This document shows positions 25,874 to 34,370 of a DNA stretch of 64,000 nucleotides, one piece after another; position 1 is the first letter of the stretch, and every line of letters starts with the position of its first letter. The notes beneath the pieces were generated by a model, which worked only from the letters and a program-made list of their open reading frames with translations, was not told where the DNA came from and did not search any database. The stretch comes from Chitinophaga hostae (GTDB taxonomy: Bacteria > Bacteroidota > Bacteroidia > Chitinophagales > Chitinophagaceae): positions 372,001 through 436,000 of the forward strand of contig NZ_JAGTXB010000001.1 of the NCBI RefSeq assembly GCF_018224885.1, given 5' to 3'. The position numbers were made by a program, and so were the translations under genes.

Positions 25874-26761
25874 ATGGACATCTCTTCTGCTTATACACTT
25901 ACAGATCCGGCTACAGGTAACCTGTCGCTGAAGCTATTCTCGTTTGAGAATAATAATCATTTTGACCATATACAGCATAATAATTATTATTCAGTGATCT
26001 GGCTGCACCAGGGCAGCGGCAAATTAAAGTCTGATTTTTCTTCCTATGATTTTGACGATAATAACCTGTTGGCTTTTGCCCCCTATCAGCCTTTTATGTT
26101 GTGTGCTTCCTCACAGTTGAGCGGCGTGGCGCTGCAGTTTCACCCTGATTTTTTCTGTATTCATATGCATCATAAGGAAGTATCGTGCAATGGGGTGTTG
26201 TTTAATAATATTTACCAGGCGCCTTATGTAAAAGTAGATGATAGCAGTGCGGTCACTTTCCGTATGATTATTGAGCAGATGAAAATGGAGATGAGGCAGA
26301 AGGAACTGGCACAGTATGACGCGCTGATTTCTTACCTCAAGATATTCCTGGTAACGGCTTCCCGGCTGAAGATACAGCAACAGGAAGCATTAAACGCTTT
26401 GTCAGAAAGTCAGTATAAGGAACCGCTTGTTTTACAACATCTCAAGGACGCCATTGAGAATAATTACAAGATAAAGCACAGCGCCGGCGACTATGCAGCC
26501 CTGCTGAATATTTCTACCAAAGCATTAGGCCGTATTGCAAAAATTCATTTTAATAAAACCATTACCCACCTCATTGCAGAACGTATCATCGTGGAAGCTA
26601 AACGGGAGCTGTATATGACCAATAAATCAGTGAAAGAGATAGCATATGAACTGGGTTATGAAGATGAGTTTTATTTCAGCCGTTTCTTTAAAACCAATAC
26701 GGATATTTCCCCGCAAATGTTTCGTAATACCGTAGGCTTTGGCCGCGATTTAGTGCTTTAA
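25874..26761 (+). CDS. AraC-family transcriptional regulator
   Basis: 295 residues from the ATG at 25874; the frame stays open to a GTG at 25829. Residues 1-150 form a cupin-like N-terminal domain; residues about 200-295 hold the two HTH motifs (Y-A-A-L-L-N-I-S-T-K-A-L-G-R-I and V-K-E-I-A-Y-E-L-G-Y-E-D-E-F-Y-F-S-R-F-F-K). It follows the AhpD-like gene on the same strand, and a regulator-target pair is likely. The inducer is not evident. Confidence 0.9.
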   Translation: MDISSAYTLTDPATGNLSLKLFSFENNNHFDHIQHNNYYSVIWLHQGSGKLKSDFSSYDFDDNNLLAFAPYQPFMLCASSQLSGVALQFHPDFFCIHMHHKEVSCNGVLFNNIYQAPYVKVDDSSAVTFRMIIEQMKMEMRQKELAQYDALISYLKIFLVTASRLKIQQQEALNALSESQYKEPLVLQHLKDAIENNYKIKHSAGDYAALLNISTKALGRIAKIHFNKTITHLIAERIIVEAKRELYMTNKSVKEIAYELGYEDEFYFSRFFKTNTDISPQMFRNTVGFGRDLVL

Positions 26762-26957
26762 TCCCTATGATATCCTTTCATTTCTGCACACACCCTACCA
26801 TTTCTGCATGGTATGCGTAACCCCACTGCATACCCTTTCTCCCGGAACCGTTAATTAAATAATTGATTATCAATATATTCAAATGTAAATAATCTCCTTT
26901 TGAGCATACTGGCATTCCTATGGCATCACCTCTTTTGTATCAAAACAATTGATCCAT

Positions 26958-27302
26958 ATGCTACCAGACTCAAAAATCTCCCAGCTAATCGGTTTACAGA
27001 TCCCCGGGTTTATATTTCCCGCTGAGGTCCCCGCACCTGTCAAAGGATCCGTTAGCAAAGTGATTCACACGTTTGCAGATTATACCGGTCGCATGATCCG
27101 TAGCGAACAATTACATGAAGTGAAACGTTGCTTTACCATAGCAGGGGTATTGTATCATAATGGAAGCAGTGCCCTGCGTAACGCTATCGAAAGTGCGTTT
27201 ATGTACACATTATCTCCCCTGATCTGCGGAAAGCATAAGGAGTTACTGCCTTTATCACTAAGGAACGTAAGGATTCAGCATTTACAAACAATTGCTATAT
27301 AA
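26958..27302 (+). CDS. small conserved-looking protein at head of kdp operon, function unknown
   Basis: 114 residues from the ATG at 26958 (a TTG at 26949 is possible). It has no signal peptide and no clear membrane segment. Helical segments such as E-V-K-R-C-F-T-I-A-G-V-L-Y-H-N-G and S-A-L-R-N-A-I-E-S-A-F-M-Y-T-L-S are visible. I do not recognise the family. It ends 11 nt before a 28-codon membrane ORF, which is followed by kdpF, kdpA, kdpB and kdpC, so a link to Kdp expression or assembly is a reasonable guess from position only. Confidence 0.6.
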   Translation: MLPDSKISQLIGLQIPGFIFPAEVPAPVKGSVSKVIHTFADYTGRMIRSEQLHEVKRCFTIAGVLYHNGSSALRNAIESAFMYTLSPLICGKHKELLPLSLRNVRIQHLQTIAI

Positions 27303-27313
27303 AACAACCTTTT

Positions 27314-27400
27314 ATGATGATGACTATTTTATTGGTACTCGCAGGACTGGCCTGCTTTGCCGTGTTTTTTAAATCGGTAGACTATTTCGAAAAGATTTAA
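27314..27400 (+). CDS. 28-residue single-span membrane microprotein upstream of kdpF
   Basis: The ORF reads M-M-M-T-I-L-L-V-L-A-G-L-A-C-F-A-V-F-F-K, then S-V-D-Y-F-E-K-I and stop: one hydrophobic helix with a short charged cytosolic-type tail ending E-K-I. It ends 9 nt before the kdpF ATG and starts 11 nt after the preceding stop, as for a translated gene in an operon. Three consecutive ATG codons make the exact start uncertain. It resembles KdpF in size and layout and may be a second F-like peptide. Confidence 0.6.
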   Translation: MMMTILLVLAGLACFAVFFKSVDYFEKI

Positions 27401-27409
27401 TCCTTTATT

Positions 27410-27487
27410 ATGAACGCATTATTTGTTTTATCACTTTTCGTTTTCGGCTACATGATATATGTACTGTTAAAACCTGAGAAATTTTGA
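27410..27487 (+). CDS. kdpF: KdpF, small subunit of the K+-transporting ATPase
   Basis: 25 residues: M-N-A-L-F-V-L-S-L-F-V-F-G-Y-M-I-Y-V-L-L then K-P-E-K-F and stop. The single hydrophobic helix followed by K-P-E-K-F is the KdpF signature. It stabilises the KdpABC complex in the inner membrane. It lies directly upstream of kdpA, 54 nt away. Confidence 0.85.
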   Translation: MNALFVLSLFVFGYMIYVLLKPEKF

Positions 27488-27541
27488 TCGGAGTACTATC
27501 TCCCACGCCTATACGCAAAGCTTTTTTAACTGACTATAGAA

Positions 27542-29254
27542 ATGACAACAGAAATTTCAGGTGTAATTGCCACCTACGGCATCACGCTGCTACTGGCCTG
27601 GCCCTTGTCCAGGTATATTGTAAAAGTATTCCGGGGCGAGCGGACCTGGTCCGATTTTATGGCGCCGCTGGAACGCCTTTTCTTTAAAATTTCCGGGATC
27701 AATCCTAAAGAGGAAATGGACTGGAAGCAGCATATGAAAGCATTGCTGACCATCAATCTTGTTTGGTTTGTATATGCCTTCTTTGCATTGATGTTCCAGG
27801 ATAAACTGCCGCTGAACCCGGATGGAAACCCGGGCCAGTCGGCTGATCTGGCGTTTAATACCGCCATTAGTTTTGTAGTGAACTGTAACCTGCAACACTA
27901 TTCCGGCGAAACAGGCGTCACTTATTTTACACAGTTGTTTGTACTGGCTTTCCTGCAGTTTGTGAGCGCCGCCACCGGTATTGCTGCACTGATTGTAGTG
28001 TTTAAGGCCATGAAGGAAAAAACTACAACCAGGCTGGGTAACTTCTGGGACATTTTCCTGAAAACAATTACCCGTATCCTCTTACCGCTCAGTATTGTTA
28101 TTGCACTCATCTTTATATTCAATGGTATGCCCGCCAGTTTTGCCGGCAAGGATACTGTTGTAACCATGCAGGGCGATACTATTAATGTATCCCGTGGTCC
28201 GGTAGCTGGATTTGTAGCCATCAAGCACCTCGGAACAAACGGTGGTGGCTTCTTTGGGGCTAACTCTGCCCACCCGCTGGAAAATCCAAACTATGTTACC
28301 TGGATGACGGAAATGGTAGCCCAGGTAGTGATACCTATTGCCATGGTATTTGCATTGGGCATGTTTATACAACGTAAGAAATTCGCCTACGTCATATTCG
28401 GGATCATGACGATAGGGATGATTGGTTTACTGATCCCATCCATGCAGGCAGAAATAGCGGGTAATCCGGCCATTGCGCACATGGGTATACAACAGGCCAC
28501 AGGGGCCATGGAAGGTAAGGAGGTGAGATTTGGAGCGGCTGCTACCGGGTACTGGAGTACGGTGACCACTATCATCTCCACGGGTTCGGTTTGTGGCTGG
28601 CACGACAGCACCATGCCTATGACAGGATTAATGCAGTTGCTGGGTATGATGCTGAACTGTTTATATGGCGGTTGCGGTGTGGGTATCCTCAACTATTACA
28701 TCTACATTATCATTGCCGTATTTATATCAGGACTCATGGTAGGCCGTACCCCGGAATTCATGGGTCATAAACTGGAAGCAAGGGAAGTAAAGATTGCGGC
28801 CATCATCACACTGCTGTCGCCCTTCCTGATCCTGGCGGGCACTGCATTGTCATCGTGGGTACTCACACATCATCCGGACGCCAACTGGGCAGTGAAGCCC
28901 ACCGCCTGGCTCAACAACCCGGGTTACCACGGCTTCTCTGAAATGCTGTATGAGTATACCTCTGCTAACGCTAACAACGGTTCCGGTTTTGAAGGTTTGG
29001 GAGATGGAAATGTGTTCTGGAATGTATCTACCGGCTTTGTACTGATCCTGGGCAGGTTCCTGCCTATTATCGGACCAGTGGCGATTGCAGGTTTGATGGC
29101 ATCCAAGAAATACATTCCTGAATCTGCCGGTACGCTGAAAACTGATTCACTCACTTTTGGCGTCATGACATTTGCCGTGATCGTTATACTCACTGCCCTG
29201 TCTTATTTCCCGGCGCTGGCACTGGGTCCTATCGCAGAGTATTTTTCCCTGTAA
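27542..29254 (+). CDS. kdpA: K+-transporting ATPase subunit A (channel-like)
   Basis: 570 residues, about ten membrane segments. Four selectivity-filter-like loops are expected; one is clear at T-N-G-G-G-F-F-G-A-N-S-A-H-P. KdpA is the K+-selective pore of the high-affinity uptake complex, related to the superfamily of K+ transporters. It is followed 19 nt later by kdpB. Confidence 0.97.
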   Translation: MTTEISGVIATYGITLLLAWPLSRYIVKVFRGERTWSDFMAPLERLFFKISGINPKEEMDWKQHMKALLTINLVWFVYAFFALMFQDKLPLNPDGNPGQSADLAFNTAISFVVNCNLQHYSGETGVTYFTQLFVLAFLQFVSAATGIAALIVVFKAMKEKTTTRLGNFWDIFLKTITRILLPLSIVIALIFIFNGMPASFAGKDTVVTMQGDTINVSRGPVAGFVAIKHLGTNGGGFFGANSAHPLENPNYVTWMTEMVAQVVIPIAMVFALGMFIQRKKFAYVIFGIMTIGMIGLLIPSMQAEIAGNPAIAHMGIQQATGAMEGKEVRFGAAATGYWSTVTTIISTGSVCGWHDSTMPMTGLMQLLGMMLNCLYGGCGVGILNYYIYIIIAVFISGLMVGRTPEFMGHKLEAREVKIAAIITLLSPFLILAGTALSSWVLTHHPDANWAVKPTAWLNNPGYHGFSEMLYEYTSANANNGSGFEGLGDGNVFWNVSTGFVLILGRFLPIIGPVAIAGLMASKKYIPESAGTLKTDSLTFGVMTFAVIVILTALSYFPALALGPIAEYFSL

Positions 29255-29273
29255 TTTTTAATGACTGACTACC

Positions 29274-31319
29274 ATGAAGCATGATAATAAATTGTTTCCG
29301 AAAGAACTGGTGATGGAGAGCCTGAAGCAATCTTTCGTGAAGCTGAATCCAAAACTGATGATCAAAAATCCGGTGATGTTCACCGTGGAAATAGGCACCG
29401 CCGTAATGCTGATTGTAGCATTGTATGCGCTCTTTACCGGCAACCGGGAACAGGGCAGCGCAGCCTATAACATAGCCGTATTCGTGATCCTTTTCCTCAC
29501 TGTACTTTTTGCCAACTTCGCAGAAGCGATTGCAGAAGCAAGAGGTAAGGCCCAGGCAGAGAGTTTGCGTAAAACAAGAGAAGAAACCCCTGCTAAAAAA
29601 GTAGAGCTGATCGGTGAAATATTCACCAACGAAATAAAGATCGTTTCTTCCGCAACGCTGCGAAAAGGTGACATCTTTGTATGTGATCCGGGCGATATCA
29701 TTCCCGCCGATGGAGAAATCGTACAGGGGCTGGCCAGCATCGATGAATCTGCCATCACCGGAGAAAGCGCCCCGGTGATCCGTGAAGCCGGCGGCGATAA
29801 ATCCAGTGTGGTAGGCGGTACCAAGGTATTGTCCGATCATATTAAAGTACGGGTAAGCACAGAACCTGGTGAATCTTTCCTGGACAAAATGATTGCCCTC
29901 GTAGAAGGCGCCAGCAGACAGAAAACGCCTAATGAAATTGCGCTTACCATCCTGCTGGCCAGCTTCACCCTGGTGTTCATTATCGTATGCGTAACACTGA
30001 AACCTTTTGCAGACTACGCACAAACGCCGATCACCATTGCCGCATTTATTTCCCTGTTCGTATGCCTGATCCCCACTACCATCGGCGGTTTGTTATCGGC
30101 CATTGGTATTGCGGGTATGGACCGGGCATTGCGCGCCAACGTTATTACCAAATCAGGTAAGGCCGTGGAAACCGCCGGTGATATAGATGTGTTGTTACTG
30201 GATAAAACTGGTACTATTACTATCGGTAACCGTAAAGCCACCAATTTCTACGCTACCAATGGTATCTCCAGCGAAGAGTTTATCCGGCTCTGCGCACTGA
30301 GCTCCTTATCCGATGAAACACCGGAAGGTAAGTCTATCGTGGAACTGGCCGGTAAAGACATCGTTAATAAATTATCCGTAAGCGGCGCCAGCATGGTGAA
30401 GTTTACCGCCGAAACCCGTAGCAGCGGTATCGACCTGCCCGATGGTAACCGCATCCGCAAAGGTGCCTACGATGCCATCAAACGGCTGGCTGAAAGAGAA
30501 GGGTTTTCTTTCCCGGCAGAAACGCTGGCAAAAGTAGAAGCCATTTCCAATGACGGCGGTACACCGCTGGTAGTATCACTTAACAGCAAAGTGCAGGGCG
30601 TTATTGAACTGCAGGATATCATTAAACCCGGTATCAGCGAGCGTTTCGACCGCCTGCGTAAAATGGGGGTAAAAACAGTGATGGTGACCGGTGATAACCC
30701 GCTCACTGCGAAATATATTGCCAATAAGGCCGGTGTGGATGACTTCATTGCAGAAGCCAAGCCGGAAGATAAAATGAGTTACATCCGCAAGGAACAAAAC
30801 GAAGGCCGGCTGGTTGCCATGATGGGAGATGGTACTAACGATGCCCCTGCCCTGGCGCAGGCCGATGTAGGCGTGGCCATGAACAGTGGTACCCAGGCCG
30901 CGAAGGAAGCCGGTAACATGGTGGACCTTGACAACGATCCTACCAAGCTGATTGAAATTGTGGAAATCGGTAAGCAGTTGCTGATGACACGCGGTACGCT
31001 CACCACCTTCTCTATTGCCAACGACGTAGCCAAGTATTTCGCTATTGTGCCTGCCTTGTTTGTGGCTTCTATACCCGCATTGCAAGGTATCAATATCATG
31101 AAACTGCATAGTCCTGAAACGGCCATCCTGAGTGCGGTTATTTTCAACGCTATCATCATACCCATGCTGATACCGCTGGCGTTACGCGGTGTAGCTTATA
31201 AACCTATCGGCGCCAGCGCCCTGCTCCGCAGAAATTTATTGATATACGGTGTGGGTGGCATCATAGCACCTTTTATAGGCATCAAGCTGATTGATATGCT
31301 GATAGCTCTTTTTATGTAA
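29274..31319 (+). CDS. kdpB: K+-transporting P-type ATPase subunit B
   Basis: 681 residues, full length. P-type ATPase motifs are intact: S-A-I-T-G-E-S (actuator), D-K-T-G-T-I-T (phosphorylated Asp), T-G-D-N-P-L-T-A and [11 protein letters not shown] (hinge). KdpB hydrolyses ATP to power K+ uptake through KdpA. It is followed 25 nt later by kdpC. Confidence 0.97.
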   Translation: MKHDNKLFPKELVMESLKQSFVKLNPKLMIKNPVMFTVEIGTAVMLIVALYALFTGNREQGSAAYNIAVFVILFLTVLFANFAEAIAEARGKAQAESLRKTREETPAKKVELIGEIFTNEIKIVSSATLRKGDIFVCDPGDIIPADGEIVQGLASIDESAITGESAPVIREAGGDKSSVVGGTKVLSDHIKVRVSTEPGESFLDKMIALVEGASRQKTPNEIALTILLASFTLVFIIVCVTLKPFADYAQTPITIAAFISLFVCLIPTTIGGLLSAIGIAGMDRALRANVITKSGKAVETAGDIDVLLLDKTGTITIGNRKATNFYATNGISSEEFIRLCALSSLSDETPEGKSIVELAGKDIVNKLSVSGASMVKFTAETRSSGIDLPDGNRIRKGAYDAIKRLAEREGFSFPAETLAKVEAISNDGGTPLVVSLNSKVQGVIELQDIIKPGISERFDRLRKMGVKTVMVTGDNPLTAKYIANKAGVDDFIAEAKPEDKMSYIRKEQNEGRLVAMMGDGTNDAPALAQADVGVAMNSGTQAAKEAGNMVDLDNDPTKLIEIVEIGKQLLMTRGTLTTFSIANDVAKYFAIVPALFVASIPALQGINIMKLHSPETAILSAVIFNAIIIPMLIPLALRGVAYKPIGASALLRRNLLIYGVGGIIAPFIGIKLIDMLIALFM

Positions 31320-31344
31320 TTCTGAATAATAAAATTTTAAAGAG

Positions 31345-31908
31345 ATGAAAAAATATCTTTGGCCTTCTGTAAAACTCACCCTGTTGCTGGTGGTATTGCT
31401 GGGCGGTATATATCCTTTGTTCCTGGCTGGTGTAGCTAAAATGGCTCCTGGTAAAGGAGACGGTGTAAAAGTGATGCGCAATGGGAAAGTGGTAGGCTAT
31501 GAAAATATTGCGCAGAAATTTTCTGATGATAAATATTTCCAACCCCGCCCTTCTACGGTCGACTATAATGCTGCCGGTTCCGGTGGTTCCAATAAAGCCG
31601 CCGCTAACCCTGACTACCTGAAAACGGTGCAGGAAAGAATCGACACTTTTATGGTGCATAACCCGGATATAAAGAAGGAAAATATCCCGGCAGAACTGGT
31701 TACTGCTTCCGCAAGCGGTCTTGACCCGCACCTTACGCCGGAAGCAGCATATGCGCAGATACCACGTGTAGCTAAGCACAGAGGTATCGCAGCAGATCGC
31801 CTGAAACAATTGGTGGATGCCAATACCAAAGGCCCGGTGCTGGGTATGCTGGGCGTTGCTACAGTAAATGTGTTAAAACTAAACATAGCGCTCGATGAGT
31901 TGAAGTAG
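31345..31908 (+). CDS. kdpC: K+-transporting ATPase subunit C
   Basis: 187 residues, one N-terminal membrane helix (about 8-30) and a periplasmic domain with F-Q-P-R-P-S-T-V-D-Y, S-A-S-G-L-D-P-H-L-T-P and G-V-A-T-V-N-V-L-K-L-N, all KdpC hallmarks. It is the last structural gene of the kdp set; a hairpin follows at 31962-31991. Confidence 0.96.
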   Translation: MKKYLWPSVKLTLLLVVLLGGIYPLFLAGVAKMAPGKGDGVKVMRNGKVVGYENIAQKFSDDKYFQPRPSTVDYNAAGSGGSNKAAANPDYLKTVQERIDTFMVHNPDIKKENIPAELVTASASGLDPHLTPEAAYAQIPRVAKHRGIAADRLKQLVDANTKGPVLGMLGVATVNVLKLNIALDELK

Positions 31909-31961
31909 AGCGCAGTCCTATTATTCCTTTGACCTGTGGATATCTCATGAAAAACCTGTTG

Positions 31962-31991
31962 ACTGGCAGTCTGCCGAAACAGACTGCCAGT
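31962..31991 (+). terminator. hairpin after kdpC
   Basis: A perfect 12-bp stem ACTGGCAGTCTG (31962-31973) with CAGACTGCCAGT (31980-31991), loop CCGAAA. The T-run is weak (ATTTAG), so it may attenuate rather than fully stop transcription into the porin gene 40 nt downstream. Confidence 0.65.
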
Positions 31992-32031
31992 ATTTAGACT
32001 ACCAACTACCTATATTAAAGTCAATTTGAAA

Positions 32032-33120
32032 ATGAAGAAAATTTTATTATTAGCGGGTGCGCTGGCAGCGGCTATTACGATGTTTGCGCAGGATGCGCCG
32101 AAAACGGAGAAAGAAAAGGAGAAGGGGAAAATTACGTTCTCCGGTTATGCGGAGGCCTATTACAGTTATGATCTGAATCAGCCGGCTAATCATACCAAGC
32201 CCGGTTTCCTGTATAACTACAATCGTCATAATGAGTTGAATCTTAACCTGGCAATGGTGAAAGCAAATTATACATCGGATCGTGTGCGTGCTAACGTAGG
32301 TTTGATGGCTGGCACCTATCCGCAGTACAATCTTGCTTCGGAGCCTACGTTGATGCAATATGTATACGAGGCCAATGTAGGTATCAGGGTGGGTAAAAAC
32401 GTTTGGATTGATGCAGGCGTAATGCCCGCGCATATAGGCTTTGAAAGCGCTATCGGTAAAGATTGTCCTACGCTTACCCGCAGTATCCTGGCAGAAAATT
32501 CACCTTATTATGAAACCGGCGCCAAAGTAACCTGGACGCCAAATGATAAATGGTCTTTTGCTGCGATGTATCTCAACGGCTGGCAACGTATTAAGAAGGT
32601 GGATGGTAATCAGACACCGGCCTTTGGCACACAAATTACCTTTAAGCCCTCCGATAAAATATTGCTGAACTGGAGCACTTATGTAGGTAATGATCTCCCG
32701 GATAGTGTTCGCCAGATGCGCTATTTTAATAATGTTTATGGTACCTTTAGTATTACGGAAAAGTTCAGTTTCATAGCCGGATTTGACTTTGGATTACAGC
32801 AAAAGGCTAAAGGATCTTCGGACCTGAATAGCTGGTACAGTCCCGTTGTAATAGCCAGGTACGCATTTACAGATAAATTCGCCATGGCAGGCCGTGTAGA
32901 GCACTACAATGATCAGCATGGCGTTATTATAAGCACAGGTACCCCTGATGGATTTCAGACCACCGGCTACTCGCTTAACCTTGATTTTACCCCGGTGAAT
33001 AATGTAATGTTCCGACTGGAAGGCAGAACATTTGATGGGAAGAACAAAATATTTATGAAAGGAACTGATATGAAAAATACCAACACATCAGTGACTGCTT
33101 CTTTAGCAGTATGGTTTTAA
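32032..33120 (+). CDS. outer membrane porin, beta-barrel (BBP2-like)
   Basis: 362 residues from the ATG at 32032 (a TTG lies two codons upstream). The signal peptide K-K-I-L-L-L-A-G-A-L-A-A-A-I is cut near F-A-Q. The mature part alternates polar and hydrophobic residues (Y-A-E-A-Y-Y-S-Y-D, A-G-R-V-E-H-Y-N-D) and ends V-T-A-S-L-A-V-W-F with a terminal Phe, as expected for an outer membrane barrel. Its place between kdpC and the KdpD-type sensor suggests a pore co-expressed with K+ uptake; that is inference. Confidence 0.85.
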   Translation: MKKILLLAGALAAAITMFAQDAPKTEKEKEKGKITFSGYAEAYYSYDLNQPANHTKPGFLYNYNRHNELNLNLAMVKANYTSDRVRANVGLMAGTYPQYNLASEPTLMQYVYEANVGIRVGKNVWIDAGVMPAHIGFESAIGKDCPTLTRSILAENSPYYETGAKVTWTPNDKWSFAAMYLNGWQRIKKVDGNQTPAFGTQITFKPSDKILLNWSTYVGNDLPDSVRQMRYFNNVYGTFSITEKFSFIAGFDFGLQQKAKGSSDLNSWYSPVVIARYAFTDKFAMAGRVEHYNDQHGVIISTGTPDGFQTTGYSLNLDFTPVNNVMFRLEGRTFDGKNKIFMKGTDMKNTNTSVTASLAVWF

Positions 33121-33123
33121 TGA

Positions 33124-33232
33124 AATGACGAATTGTGAATGACGAATTACGGATTTGTGGGTAGATAAACCCAACGGCTGGCCAAAGCTATCTACCCACA
33201 AATCCGCAATTCGTCATTCACAATTCGTCATT
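33124..33232. repeat. long palindrome, class B relative: 44-bp arms, one mismatch
   Basis: Left arm 33124-33167 (begins AATGACGAATTGTGAATGAC, ends GGGTAGATA) and right arm 33189-33232 pair with a single mismatch; the loop is 21 nt. The arms use repeated GAATTGTGAATGACGAATT words and a GGATTTG block, like the element at 16036-16135. It begins 3 nt after the porin stop and ends 13 nt before the KdpD-type gene, so it sits inside a same-strand cluster. Confidence 0.92.
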
Positions 33233-33245
33233 CTAATTTCAAACA

Positions 33246-34370
33246 ATGGACTCAAAAGAACAATCCGTACGTCATTTTCTTAGCCTGGCAAACCGCGCCG
33301 GCAGAGGTAAGTTTAAGATATACATTGGCATGAGTGCCGGTGTGGGAAAAACGTACCGCATGCTGCAGGAGGCACATGCTATGTTAAGAAATGGAGTAAA
33401 TATCCAGATTGGTTATATAGAAACCCATGGGCGTGCGGAAACGCATGCGCTGTTGGATGGTGTACCGCAAATTCCGCGGCGGCAGGTATTCTACAAAGGA
33501 AAAATGCTGGATGAAATGGATCTTTCCACGATCCTGTTGCTGGCGCCGGAATGGGTGGTAGTGGATGAACTGGCGCATAGCAATATTCCCGGTTCCAAAA
33601 ATGAAAAGCGCTGGCAGGATGTGGTAGACCTTCTGAACGCAGGTATTAATGTACTGTCGGCCGTAAACATCCAGCACATTGAAAGCATTAACCAGGAAGT
33701 GAAATCCATTACCGGCGTGGAAGTAATGGAACGCATCCCCGACCTGGTACTGCAAATGGCCGATGAAGTGGTGAACATCGATCTCACCGCCGACGAGTTA
33801 ATTACCCGTTTGAAAGAAGGGAAGATTTACGACCGCTCCAAAGTAGAGAGTGCGCTCAGCAATTTTTTCCAGGCCGATAAAATCCTGCAGCTGCGGGAAC
33901 TGGCCCTGAAAGAAGTAACCACGCAGGTGGAAAGAAAGGTGGAAACGGAAATACCACGCAACCTGCAAATGCGGCATGAAAGCTTCCTGGCATGTATATC
34001 CACCAATGATGAAGTAGCGCGTAAGGTAATCCGTAAAACGGCGAGGTTGGCTGCTTATTATCATGCAGATTGGTTTGTGTTATATGTACAGGTACCTGGC
34101 GAAAGCTCGGATAAAATAGCGCTGGCTGCCCAGCGTCATCTTATAAATAACCTGAAACTGGCTACAGAGCTCGGTGCAGAAGTAATACAGGAACACAATG
34201 CCAAAGTATCGGAAGCTATCATTAACATTGCATTACAGAAGCAGGTTACCACGATTTGTATGGGAAAGCCGCATATCAATCTTTTCCGGATCATATTGCG
34301 TACGAACCTGTTTAACCAGTTGCTGAAAACGCTTTCATCCAACGATATCGATATCATTATATTATCATGA
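33246..34370 (+). CDS. KdpD-type osmosensitive sensor, N-terminal half only (KdpD + USP domains)
   Basis: 374 residues. Residues about 18-225 are the KdpD N-terminal domain, with Walker A G-M-S-A-G-V-G-K-T, V-V-V-D-E-L-A-H and N-V-L-S-A-V-N-I-Q-H-I-E-S. Residues about 245-374 are a universal-stress-protein domain. The four membrane spans, GAF and kinase modules of E. coli KdpD are absent; a separate kinase gene follows with a 4-nt ATGA overlap. The two proteins together probably replace one KdpD. A cyclic-di-AMP-binding role is known for USP domains of some KdpD proteins but is not shown here. Confidence 0.9.
   Translation: MDSKEQSVRHFLSLANRAGRGKFKIYIGMSAGVGKTYRMLQEAHAMLRNGVNIQIGYIETHGRAETHALLDGVPQIPRRQVFYKGKMLDEMDLSTILLLAPEWVVVDELAHSNIPGSKNEKRWQDVVDLLNAGINVLSAVNIQHIESINQEVKSITGVEVMERIPDLVLQMADEVVNIDLTADELITRLKEGKIYDRSKVESALSNFFQADKILQLRELALKEVTTQVERKVETEIPRNLQMRHESFLACISTNDEVARKVIRKTARLAAYYHADWFVLYVQVPGESSDKIALAAQRHLINNLKLATELGAEVIQEHNAKVSEAIINIALQKQVTTICMGKPHINLFRIILRTNLFNQLLKTLSSNDIDIIILS

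Noticed and set aside
27484-27687. 67-codon open frame overlapping the start of kdpA
   Set aside because: It runs through the kdpA start in another frame, without motif or conservation pattern.
31962-31991. riboswitch between kdpC and the porin gene
   Set aside because: Only a simple 12-bp hairpin with a 6-nt loop; nothing resembling a ydaO-type or other known aptamer.
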